Below, piece by piece: positions 1 through 11,374 of a DNA stretch of 64,000 nucleotides. The stretch lies in NCBI RefSeq assembly GCF_048544455.1, contig NC_133538.1, positions 437,656,311 through 437,720,310 of the forward strand, in the 5' to 3' direction. Source of the DNA: Silene latifolia (lineage: Eukaryota > Streptophyta > Magnoliopsida > Caryophyllales > Caryophyllaceae). Position 1 is the stretch's first letter. Each line of letters starts with the position of its first letter. A model generated the notes under the pieces. That model was given only the letters and a program-made list of their open reading frames with translations, was not told where the DNA came from and searched no databases. A program made the position numbers and the translations under genes.

Positions 1-140
1 GATGTTAACTGAATTGAGCTGAAATGAATGGAGATGAGCAGAACTGAACTGAGCTGACCTGAACTGAATGGAGCTGAGCTAAACTGAACTAAATATAGCT
101 GAACTAAACTAAGCTGATTGAAGCTGAACGAAACTGAAAT
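1..140. repeat. CTGAA/CTGAG pentanucleotide minisatellite
   Basis: The first 140 bases are made almost entirely of diverged five-base units of the form CTGAA, CTGAG or CTAAA, often in pairs. The array runs off the left edge of the window and passes into an AAT microsatellite. No coding potential is visible. Confidence 0.75.
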
Positions 141-153
141 AATAATAATATAA

Positions 154-184
<31 letters not shown>

Positions 185-252
185 GTAATAATAATAATAA
201 TAATAATTAATAATTGTAATATAATAGTAGTAATAATATTAATATTAATAAC

Positions 253-311
<59 letters not shown>

Positions 312-413
312 GTAACAGTAACAGTAATAATAATAATAATAGTAATAATAGTAATAGTAATAATAGTAATAATAGTAATAGTAATAATAATAATAATAAT
401 AATAACAACAACA
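141..413. repeat. (AAT)n microsatellite, 5' flank of LINE copy 1
   Basis: About 270 bases of AAT units with interspersed AGT and AAC variants. The array ends in a few AAC units just before the GA/G-rich start of LINE copy 1. LINE copies 2 and 3 also have TAA-type arrays upstream, so this is read as the remnant of the insertion target. The long poly-Leu, poly-Tyr or poly-Ile reading frames here are artefacts. Confidence 0.9.
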
Positions 414-1138
414 ACTTAGAGAGAGAGAGGGGGGGGGATTTTCAGGGAGATTTTCAGGAGACTTCCAGGCGTTTCTCTCCGGCTGCCGTCTGCTCACCGT
501 CATCCTATCACCGCCACTGCTCACGCCTTCTCGTCGACGGCTGTGTGAAACAGTGTTGGTTTTAGGGTTTCTGAAAAACGCTGAAAATCGCGGGTGGTTT
601 CTTTTAGGGCATCGGATTTTTCTGTCTTATAGCCACCGTTGACGGCCAACCTCCATTCACATCGACTGTTAGACCTCACATCGCCGATAAGGGGTGGTTT
701 TTGTTGGTTGTTCATGCGGTGGTGCGGCTGTTGCGAGGGTTTTGTGTGGCGGCTGTTTTCGAGGGTCACTAACGCCTCCTTGCGGCTGGTGTACACTTGT
801 GCCACCACCCTTTGGCCATTAGACCTCAAGTCGCCGATCAATGTTGTGGTGGCTGACGGCTCTACCCACGGTTTCCCTCCGGTGAGTTTTCTTTCAGTTT
901 CGTTTTGTTTATTTTTTTGCATTAGGGTTTCGTTTACTATTCCGTTTCTTCTTCGTGCTTGCTTATGGTCGTGGCCTTGGTGTTTGCTGGTGCTGTGTCC
1001 AACCACTGTCTGCCGCCGCTGCCTTGTTGTGGTTGTGGTTTGTGGTGGGTGTTACTGGTTGCCAATGCCGTGTGGATAGGGTTGCTTGGGTTGGTTGTTG
1101 GCCATCACCGGAGTGGGTGGTGTGTTGGTGGTCAACTT
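414..1138 (+). mobile_element. LINE copy 1, 5' untranslated segment
   Basis: This GC-richer segment starts directly after the AAT array and is homologous to the 5' end of LINE copy 2 (reverse strand near 37616-36800). It carries two units containing TTAGACCTCAC or a close variant, at about 669 and 819, roughly 150 bp apart. Copy 2 has the same doubled unit, so the duplication is ancestral to both. No convincing ORF was found. It is most likely the promoter and 5' UTR of the LINE. Element A interrupts it at 1138/1139, and the bases AACTT at 1134-1138 are repeated at 7192-7196. Confidence 0.7.
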
Positions 1139-3378
1139 TGTAACACCCTCATTTATTCGGGAGCTTTTAGCTAGACATTCCCAAGTAAATGAGAGCGTTA
1201 CCATATCGGTTTCCCGAGGTAGTGAATAACAAAGTCCAACTCACCAAAGTACTTTAAATTAAAAGTTAATGATTACATGTTTATTACAACTTGACCAACT
1301 AAAACTTAATATAAAATAATTACAACTCGCAGCTGAAAATAAATAAAGTGATCTCATAATCTATGTGATCTAGACTTCTAGGTAGATTGGCCGAGTCCTC
1401 ACGCATTCCCATAAGCTCCCAAGTCAGCTAATCTTTAGTACCTGTCAAATCTGCTCCACATAAAATGGTTCACCGCAGTTGTTCACGAATACACAGTCAA
1501 CCGCGAGGTTGAGTAGGAATAAATACTAACAACAAAAACATACGATAAATAATCCAATTTCCTTTTTCGTTGCACAACCCCCTGACAACGTGCTCCTTTC
1601 TTTACTTACTCATTACATTAATCATCCCGCCATTCCGTGGCCGGGGCAGCCTCAACCCGAAGGTGAGTAAACACACACTACATTACCAAAAGGTAATGTC
1701 TGCCTCAACATATATTTGAGTAATATCCACCAGATGGCCTGCAGATCAATCTGGGGCCTGCCTCGAGTAAACACGATAAATATCGTCTGCCAGAATAAAT
1801 CTGTTCAACCACTCCACATTACTATAAGTAATGTCTGCCAGAATAAATCTGTTAATACCACAACAATACTCTAACACAACAATATAATTCTCCCTTCCAA
1901 CAACTTCAATGATACCAACCAACACAATTCTCATATGATCAATTCACTTTAATATAAATCATCCAACAAACATTATCGAGTAAAAGTTGAGTAGGATTTA
2001 TCCCTACCTGATAAGCAATTCCAATTAAACAGCTCAAGCAATCCAAATAATTAAAGCAATCCAACGCGATTATAATTTCTTCACAAACCGTCACCTAACA
2101 AAATATTATGATTAAATTATTTATTATTACCTTCCATTATTATTCAATAATTATAAATTATATTCATTATTCAAATTAATTAATTATTATTACTATTATT
2201 ATTAAGGTCTACGATATTAAAACCCGACTCAAATACAAACCCGAGTCAAACCCAATCTTAAAAACCCGACTCAAGTAAATAAAAGCCAAACCCATATAAG
2301 ACAAAAACCCCAAACCCACGTATAACCCCCCGTTAACCCGTGTAACACTTACCACAAACACCCACACATACAACTCCAAAACAACCCGACTCCACCTAGC
2401 CCACCGTAGCCAACCACTCACCCAACCGCCACCACCCTGCACCATGACGCACCCCAACAACCTCCAACCACTAGCCACACTGTCCCCACAACCCTGAACA
2501 CTCACGCCCTAGCAGCAACAATCACGAACATGACTAATTGCCGAAAACCCGACCTCGACAACACCGTGTAAATAACCCCTCGCCAATACCACCACAACCA
2601 CCATTACCACATCCGGCCACCACCGTTGACACAAATGTCCCACGGTGACTCCAGGGGTGGTCCCCACTTCCCCAATGGTCAACTAAAGAAGTCACAAAGT
2701 TCGTCTTAAGACGGCCACGCGCATCCCCTGTTTCACGCTATTTCGGCCACCACCACCACAAAAAGCCGCCTTTAACACTCTAACACCCACCAATGTGGTC
2801 GACACAACCACCAGATTCCATCCCCACCACACCCAGGTCAAGGCACGTCGTATTAGGGTTCGAATTGGGTTGAATCCCCTGTTTCGTGAATCCCCTTTAA
2901 TCCCCTTCGACAACCACCTAGCAGCCACTAAAACCCTCCTAAACAGCCACCACGACGGTCAACGACGGGTCTCTGGTACCCCCTATGATCCACCCTATCC
3001 GCGGTTCAGGTCTGGTCCAGTTGAGGTCAAGCATGGGTGATACACGGTGGTTGTAAACGTGTTTGAACAATAACATATAAAACCGAGTTAGGAAAATTAT
3101 TTACCTTGAGTCAATTAGTTCGATTTGCTAAGTCCCTCTTCTTTCCGTCTTTAGATCTCCCTCTATGTGTAACTTATCTGAATAAAACCTATTATGTAGG
3201 TCTGCCTTGCTTTTATACTAGTAAAAAGTCGTCTTTAGGAACTTATTAGGAAATTACTAATTATTTAATTATATAATTTATAAATATATTAATATATCTC
3301 TTAAATTTAATACCTTATTATTATAACATATTATTATCTCATAATTTTAGTAGGGAAACTCTATAAACATTATTAGTA

Positions 3379-3446
<68 letters not shown>

Positions 3447-3703
3447 ATTATTATTATTATAATTATTATTATTATAATTATTATTATTATTATTCATAAT
3501 GAACCTTATTTCTATAGAAATCGACTGACATTACTAGCAAAACACAATCCACTAAGTCCATACCGACTCCTATTACTCCATTATTTTATTTTTTTATTAT
3601 ATCATTCCGTCTTATTCACAATTATTAATTATAACCGTCATAATCAATTATTCGAATTACGTAAATTAGTTATATAAACTTCACTAAACTACGGGGTATT
3701 ACA
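1139..3703 (-). repeat. LTR of element A (3' LTR in element sense)
   Basis: This 2565-bp LTR is bounded by TGTAACACC and GGTATTACA on the plus strand. It holds an (ATT)n tract near 3379-3493 and a minus-strand TATA-like box in CTTTTATACTA near 3209-3220. It keeps 696 bp (2215-2910) that are missing from its partner LTR. Several open frames in it are low-complexity and not conserved as proteins. Confidence 0.88.
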
Positions 3704-5358
3704 GTCTTCCCCCCTTAAAATGAACTTCGTCCCGAAGTTCGTCCACAACTACTACCACAACACTTATAACATCCTCATAACTAAGCACCATCCAACACAA
3801 TCAAACATTTTACGATTATCAATCACGCCAATCTTATCACAAGGTAACACAACAATAACTCAAAATATTCGTAGTATTACATTCCTTCCCCCTAAAATAA
3901 ACTTCGTCCTCGAAGTTCGGAATATCAACAACAGGAACAACCAAATCATTGTTGTAACGCCATAAAACATGAAACACACATTGTAATATAAAACAACTAT
4001 ATTTCCAACACGAATTAATGGTTAAATGAATACAAAATACTTGATTTACTTCCAAATAGCAAAATCACAACTTATAATATACTCAAACTAACTTTATTTA
4101 AAGTTAACTTTTTTACTTAACTACCGACGAATACATTGGCAGAATAAATAATAATTTATAACAAAATATACATAATTAATTAGTTAATCTTTTCTTAATA
4201 ATGATATCTAACTTAAACATGGATGCAATTATTGTAAACGTATATATAGGTTTAGGGCAACACATCCCTCATATCACTAGACATGGTAACCTACTTCACA
4301 CAATTCAAAAATATCAAGAAACAAAATTTTCATTTATTCAAGACCAAGGAAACATGTCACCACTTCTAAAAATCATAAATAACTAATAACACAATTACTT
4401 CTTGAGAACCTTTACTTTTTAGAAAATACAACGAGTTAACAATGCATGAGAAAAATAATCAAATCAAAAACTCATATGGTTAATTTATAATGCATTTTAC
4501 AAACTACTTGGTCGAAACAGAGATTTCACAGCAACTTGTCAGAAACTTAGGTCAACTTTTAAAAATCACCATAAATTGTCAAAAATTTAAATTGCAATAT
4601 GGCTTATCAATTTAGAAACGTACATGAGTCTATTAAACAGTAGAATTGTAATTATAACAAATAATTATGTAGTTTTTAAATGGCAAATTTTATAAAAATA
4701 TGGCGCGAAAACACAACTGTACAGGAATATTCTGACCACTGTCCGCTAAAATATTTATTTCTCCTAAACAGTATATTATTTAAGTATGATACCAGAGGTA
4801 TATGAAAGATAACTCCCAAGGCTATCACAAATAAATATTTTGTACAAGGATCTTAAACAGTCAGTAAATGACAGCCAAAACAATCAAGGATAAAATTACG
4901 AGAAATCAACCAAGATTACATTCTTCACAATTTTATCAAACTCCATAATAATTCTCATGTTAATCATAATTACACCTCCCAAATACATGCCAATATATTT
5001 TCTTATACCCACATGCTTATACAAATACTTAAAATCATATCACATCCCCTCTCCCTCAAAGCAAAGTTACGTCCCCGTAACCGCAGTCATCAATGAAAAC
5101 AATATTCAAACAAGGCAAGCAAAATTTCCAAGGCAAAATAAACAATATTCATTTTAAATTACCCTACACTCTCCAGTATTCTCTCAGGGTTCCCGGTTCA
5201 AAACTGAGAGGGCCATGGTACGAATTAAGGCGCGCTTCTTAACCGCACTAAGAAGGGCTCCTAACAGTTTCTACCAGGGTTCATTTTATTTAGACACATC
5301 CTATGTTCATTATTATTCATTGGTTAGGCCTGAGGATCATTTTGCTCTGATACCACTT
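3704..5358 (-). mobile_element. Internal region of element A, non-coding
   Basis: AT-rich sequence without gag or pol similarity. Next to the LTR at 3704-3720 is the polypurine tract (minus-strand AAGGGGGGAAGAC). It is followed by an inverted repeat GAACTTCG/CGAAGTTC near 3721-3739, a second related one near 3899-3917, and GTTACG/CGTAAC near 5066-5081. These inverted repeats also occur near the 3' end of chromovirus E. The plus-strand right end, read in reverse, is the leader after the primer-binding site. Confidence 0.75.
5344..5355 (-). other. Primer-binding site of element A (tRNA-iMet type)
   Basis: The minus strand reads TGGTATCAGAGC, three bases from the LTR end. This is the standard plant Ty3/Ty1 primer-binding site for initiator tRNA-Met, and it fixes the element's orientation as minus. 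Confidence 0.92.
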
Positions 5359-6891
5359 TGTAACACCCCCATTTATTCGGGAGCCTTTAGCTAGACATTC
5401 CCAAGTAAATGAGAGCGTTACCATCTCGGTTTCCCGAGGTACTGAATAACAAAGTCCAACTCACCAAAGTACTTTAAATTAAAAGTTAATGATTACATGT
5501 TTATTACAACTTGACCAACTAAAACTTAATATAAAATAATTACAACTCACAGCGGAAAATAAATAAAGTGATCTCATAATCTATGTGATCTAGACTTCTA
5601 GGTAGATTGGCCGAGTCCTCACGCATTCCCATAAGCTCCCAAGTCAGCTAATCTTTAGTACCTGTCAAATCTGCTCCCCATAAAACGGTTCACCGCAGGT
5701 GTTCACGAATACACAGTCAACCGCGAGGTTGAGTAGGAATAAATACTAACAACAAAAACATACGATAAATAATCAAATTTCCTTTTTCATTGCACAACCC
5801 CCTGACAACGTGCTCCTTTCTTTACTTACTCATTACACTAATCATCCCGCCAATCCCTGGCCGGGGCAGCCTCAACCCGAAGGTGAGTAAACACACACTA
5901 CATTACCAAAAGGTAATTTCTACCTCAACATATAGTTGAGTAATATCCACCAGATGGTCTGCAGACCAATCTGGGGCCTGCCTCGAGTAAACACGATAAA
6001 TATCGTCTGCCATAATAAATCTGTTCCACCACTCCACATTACTATAAGTAATGTCTGCCAGAATAAATCTGTTAATACCACAACAATACTCCAACATAAC
6101 AATATATTTCTCCCTTCTAACAATTTCAATGATACCAACCAACACAATTCGCATATGATCAATTCACTTTAATATAAATCATCCAACAAACATTATCGAG
6201 AAAAAGTTGAGTAGGATTTATCCCTATCTGATAAGCAATTCCAATTAAACAACTCAAGCAATCCAAATAATTAAAGCAATCCGACGCGATTATAATTTCT
6301 TCACAAACCGTCACCTAACAAAATATTATGATTAAATTATTTATTATTACCTTCCATTATTATTCAATAATTATAAAGTATATTCATTATTCAAATTAAT
6401 TAATTATTATTACTATTATTATTAAGGTCTACGACAACCACCTAGCAGCCACGAAAACCCTCCTAAACAGCCACCACGACGGTCAACGACGGGTCCCTGG
6501 TACCCCCTATGGTCCACCCTTTCCGCGGTTCAGGTCTGGTCCAGTTGAGGTCAAGCATGGATGATACACGGTGGTTGTAAACGTGTTTGAACAATAACAT
6601 ATAAAACCGAGTTAGGAAAATTATTTACCTTGAGTCAATTAGTTCTATTTGCTAAGTCCCTCTTCTTTCCGTCTTTAGATCTCCCTCTATGTGTAACTTA
6701 TGTGAATAAAACCTATTATGTAGGCCTGTCTTGCTTTTATACTAGTAAAAGGTCGTCTTTAGGAACTTACTAGGAAATTACTAATTATTTAATTTTATAA
6801 TTTATAAATATATTAATATATCTCTTAAATTTAATACCTTATTATTATAACATATTATTATCTCATAATTTTAGTAGGGAAACTCTATAAA

Positions 6892-6983
<92 letters not shown>

Positions 6984-7191
6984 AACCTTATTTCTATTGC
7001 TAATAGAAATCGACTGACATTACTAGCAAAACATAATCCACTAAGTCCATACCGACTCCTATTACTCCATTTTTTTTTTTTTTATTATATCATTCCGTCT
7101 TACTCACAATTATTAATTATAACCGTCATAATCAATTATTCGAATTACGTAAATTAGTTATATAAACTTCACTAAACTACAGGGTATTACA
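5359..7191 (-). repeat. LTR of element A (5' LTR in element sense), internally deleted
   Basis: This 1833-bp LTR is nearly identical to 1139-3703 over shared parts but lacks the equivalent of 2215-2910. The join lies at a 3-bp microhomology (CGA) near 6432-6434. The (ATT)n tract at 6894-6979 is shorter and purer than in the partner. The perfect TSD follows at 7192-7196. Confidence 0.88.
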
Positions 7192-7668
7192 AACTTGGCC
7201 AGGAGTGGGTCTTGCCTCTAGTTGCGTGTGTGGTTGCAAGTGTGGTGGTTTTCGTACGGGTGTTTGTTTTGGTGGCTATATTGGTTTTTGTGCAGGTAGG
7301 GCGTGGGGTTTTGCTTATTCCTTCATGCCCGAGTTTGTGCGGTGCCATTGTCCTTTTTTGGATCTTTATGCATGTCGGGATGGGTTTGGTAAGGGCCTTA
7401 CTAAGGCTGCTTGGCATTAGCATTTTCTGGACCGGCATTGTCATGATGGTGCGTTGGGACTTACGCGTCAGACTCTTACTGATAGTTTGACTGTTTACTC
7501 CAATGCCGAGAGTACTTTGAGACGGATGGGGCACTGGTTGTGTGAGGTGTGCTTTAAAACCCGTACCTATCGCGCTAGATGTCGGTATAGTCGGGGGGAT
7601 ATTGTCGCGCCTCCGGAGTGTGTTGGCGGCCTATATAGTTTTGTCATTCAGGGTATCCCTAGACCTCC
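7192..7668 (+). pseudogene. LINE copy 1, N-terminal zinc-finger part of the ORF (broken)
   Basis: The LINE resumes after element A. The segment from about 7325 encodes the N-terminal part of the LINE protein: a C-x7-C ... H region beginning CHCPF, then a second cysteine cluster (LCEVC). In copy 2 the same region reads C-x7-C-x15-H-x4-H. Here a stop follows GLTKAAWH (about 7418) and the frame changes before 7454, so the copy is dead. The segment stops at solo LTR C1. By analogy with other site-specific LINEs the finger could bind DNA or RNA, which is inference. Confidence 0.75.
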
Positions 7669-10600
7669 TGTAACCCCCGCGAATTTCCCATTTTTGACAT
7701 TTAAAATTTATTAAACCGTTTGATTACTTTATTTTATATTTTTGAATTATTCAATTTAATTAATTTTATGTCAAACACGATTTTCATAAAAGTAATATAT
7801 AAAAGCTCATTTATATAAAAATACGTATTATTAAATTATATTTTTAAGACATAATTTATATAAGAATGTATGTGTGTACGTATTTTTAGTCGGACAATAA
7901 TAGTGACAGTAATAATATTAGTTTCCGTCTTAAGTTAATATAGACTCGAGACATTATTCCGTCTAGCTATAGATCGTCACATTTCCATTTGTAAGACTAA
8001 TCTTCTCTCGACCTATCCTATATCGACAACACACTCACCTACCCTCTCACACTCTACCTTTTATATAATTCTTTTATTCTTTTATTATTATTATTATTAT
8101 TAATATTATTATTAATATTATTATTATTAATACTAATTGTTTTGTTGATTCACCCGTCCCCACCCCCTTCATTTCCTTTTCTTCTTTTGCGTTTGACTTA
8201 CAGCAACAACAAACAAGAGACCAAAATGAGCAGCTGCAACATAAACCACAAACAACAGAGCCATTGTACTCCATTTCCGTCAACCTTCCAACCCCGATCC
8301 CGTCTCCGTCTCTCAACCAAAATTCATAATTTTTAGACCATTCTCTTCCTCTTTCCTTCCTTATTCTTTCAAGGTAAGAAAGTATTCTTTTTGTGGTGAT
8401 TTCAGTTTGACCCGTCTCATGAAAGTTCTGATTTTTAGCTCTTTTATCTCGTTTTCTTTCCTCTAGTTTAAGAAACTGAAGACCCGGTGAGAGGCTCATA
8501 CTTTTTAGACGTTTTCTATGAGTTTTTAAGGGCAAAAAGGTAACGGTGATAGGTTACTCGACAAATGTCGAAATTTCCGTCTTATATGTCGTTTTTCATG
8601 CTCTTATGTATTAAAGATTGGTTCTTTATGTTTTACTCCCTTGTATGCTTGATATCATCGTGTCAAAATTCGTTTTCAATCTTACCTTTGGTGTCGAAGT
8701 ATAGCTCCAGTAGACTGTGGAAAACCGTGAGTGCAATTGTTGTGTAGGACGTTTTTGAGTGCGATTTTGGCGTCGGCTTTGTAGCTGGTACAGGTTGGTT
8801 TGTTAGATTCTACCTTGGGTGCATACACATGTGTGAATTGGGTTAGTTGTGAGGGACAAATCCCGTCTTAAGATGGTCACAAAATAGTCTTTTCGGACGT
8901 TGTATATGAATGCGTTTGTGGACTGTTTTGGGAACGTTTTTTTTATTCAGTTTCGAGACTGCTTAGAGGTAGTTTTATAGGTTCATGGGGGACTGTTTTT
9001 GTACCAGTTGTGGTGCAGCCTTCAGATCATTTTGGGACAGTCGAAATGGAGGCCGTATGGACTGTTTTTGGGACTCTGTTTTGGGGTCGTGAAAGGACTG
9101 TTGAGCTCGGTTTTGGATGGTCGATATGGTGTTTGTTGGGTGGCCTGTCACGGCCTGGTTACACCTGTTTTGGGCGGCTGTTTACAGCCCTTTTTGGGCA
9201 GCCGCAGGTGGTCCCTTGCAGGAGGTATAGAACCTGTGTCGAAATATTTTTGGGTAGTAAAAAAATGGATTAATAGGTATGGTAGGATGGGTGTATATAT
9301 ATATATGTATAATATCCGTCTTAAGTTTGTCTTGTTTTGGTGGTTGTTACACGATTTTTTTGATGGACACATTTTTGAATTGAATGATGATGCTTATGTT
9401 ACGGTATTGCTCGAATTTCAAAAGTATTGTTTTTTTTTTGTTCATACAGCCTGCCATCTGATGAGATTCATATGTCATTATTGATGAGTTTGAGTACTGA
9501 CCAGTGACCACTGAGCTTTATAGTTTTATATTGAGCTCCATAGTTTTGGAAAGTGTTCATACTATAAAGATTTCATATTTCTACAGTTCAGAGTTAGTTA
9601 CCTCTTACGCAGACTTATGCTTACACTTAAATTTCACATTTTGTGTGAAATATTCGGTTAAATTTGATAATTGCAGTCTTTTGTTGGAAAAGTTGCAATA
9701 TGTTTTTCAACTTGATATGTAGATTAATTACTTGGATTCGACAACCTAATTTGGCATTGATGAATCTTTCTACAACTAGATTTTTAACTAGATTTTAGTA
9801 ATTCGTTAAATATCGTTCATTTTTATATCCTTCTCACAGATTTATAATTATGAAATACATCTATTAATCGTCCCATTTGTCTATGAAATGACATGCTTCC
9901 ATTTTAATATGAGTCCAATTTAATTATTCATGCCTTCTAAGTAATAAATGGTTTATCTTACATTTGAGTCATTGATAATGAAATGCTTGTTTTGGTTATT
10001 ATAAATGGTTCATTTCCGTTTGTTTACATTTTTATCCAAGTGACAAATATTGAAGAAATGGGTTATTTGTTCATGTTTATGAATATAATTTGGCATGAAA
10101 TGTCTTACTTGGATTATCATCGGCTCATTTCATTAGTAGTCTCTTTCCAAGTTGATTCGTATCGCTTGGTTGAGTCGTGTTCATTTGAAAATGCCTTTAT
10201 GCTATACCGTATTGCTTGACTTATCTTTACGCCTCTTTCGGACTGTCCTGCTGATTGTGGGTTTAGCTCATATCTTCCGCCTCTTTCGGACTGTCCTGCC
10301 GATTGTGGGTTCTCGATTTCTGATTTAGGGTTCGGGTCTTGGATGCGGACTGTCCTGCCGCTTGTCAAATAGGGAACTGTGCTGTCCCGAGAGTCTGGCC
10401 AGATTTAGACTAGGACTGAGTCTTGGGAGTACCATTGTCGTCCTACCAGGGGAATTATATATTGATATATGAGTAGTAAAGGTCTTGCTTTGTTATAGAT
10501 ATTGGTATTTGTCTTTCTTGTGTTGTGTGTCTTGGTCCTATCGGATACTAGGGGTGAGCTATAAGCCCTCTAGTTGCGATATGATCGTCGGGATTGATGT

Positions 10601-11374
10601 TCCCATCCGTTCTTATGGTGAGATGCAAGCCATAAGTATGAATGTGACATTAGTAGCCACGTCCCGTACAATGTTTGCTAAGTGGTTTTCCAACTAATGG
10701 CTACAATTTCTATTCTTGTAAATTGCTTTGGTTGATCTCTTACTTAACTGCTTCACATGATTCGAATTCTAATCTTATATCTATGTTGTATTTCCTTGAA
10801 ATGCGTGCTTTTATATAAATGACCGTATTCTTGTCTTTCATATTATTTAATTGTCTCACATGATTAGTTGAATCACTATCATGCTAATGTTGATCTATCT
10901 TGTTCCATCTCATTTAATTGCCATGTTTAAATATAACTTGATATTCACATCTTTTGTAAGTATCTTACATGACTTACCTGTTTTAGTTCTTTCTTATGTT
11001 CGTTTCGACATTTTGTGGCTGGGAGAATCTTGAGTTACTCCCCACTGACTGTGGCGTTCATGTTTACATGAATTACAGGTATTAGTTGATGCATATATGG
11101 GGTGAAGACATGTGTGAGCTAGCGAGCACTTTGGCCTAGTAGTTGGTTTATTAGGATTGCTTAGATTTACCTTTTACAATATTGTCATTCGAGGGATATA
11201 TTTTCCTTCACCTTGACTATCACGTTTGTATAATTTAAACTTTATTTCTGCAATCTTTATTTATGTTTTGGATTTTAATGAACCCGCGCTTTAAATTTTA
11301 AAAGTTTCAAAAATTTCCTATCTTCCGCTTGAATTTTATAAGTTATATTTTCCGCGTTATCGCGGGGTGTCACA
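7669..11374 (+). mobile_element. Solo LTR C1 (long LTR family C)
   Basis: A 3706-bp insertion in LINE copy 1, bounded by TGTAACCCCCGCG and CGCGGGGTGTCACA and flanked by the perfect 5-bp TSD CCTCC (7664-7668 and 11375-11379). No primer-binding site, polypurine tract or second LTR lies inside, so it is best read as a solo LTR left by recombination. A TATA-like TTTTATATAATTC lies at about 8060-8072, a short (ATT)n tract at 8085-8130 and a short tandem repeat near 10215-10372. A relative in the opposite orientation is C2 (27783-31077). The open frames inside show no recognisable protein. Confidence 0.78.
10215..10372. repeat. Tandem repeat with CGGACTGTCCTGC core
   Basis: About three units of 40-60 bases share GCCTCTTTCGGACTGTCCTG or a shortened form, followed by GATTGTGGG or CTTGTC. 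An equivalent repeat with CCAGAACAGCAC units occurs in the inverted relative C2 near 28500-28730, so the array belongs to the LTR family. Confidence 0.65.

Larger units (their letters stand above)
1139..7191 (-). mobile_element. Non-autonomous LTR retrotransposon A (Ty3-type, LARD-like)
   Basis: A complete LTR element lies on the minus strand. Its ends are TGTAACACC and GGTATTACA, and it is flanked by the perfect TSD AACTT (1134-1138 and 7192-7196). The two LTRs are 1139-3703 and 5359-7191. On the minus strand a tRNA-iMet-type primer-binding site follows one LTR (5344-5355) and a G-rich polypurine tract precedes the other (3704-3720). The 1.65-kb internal region codes for nothing recognisable, so mobility would depend on proteins supplied in trans. 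Leader and hairpin similarity to chromovirus E suggests a Tekay-type helper. It is nested in LINE copy 1. Confidence 0.9.

Noticed and set aside
7669-11374. C1/C2 as Helitron or DNA transposons because their ends are near-inverted
   Set aside because: Ends are TG..CA with a 5-bp TSD at C1 and no transposase or Helitron hairpin/CTRR end, which fits a solo LTR better.
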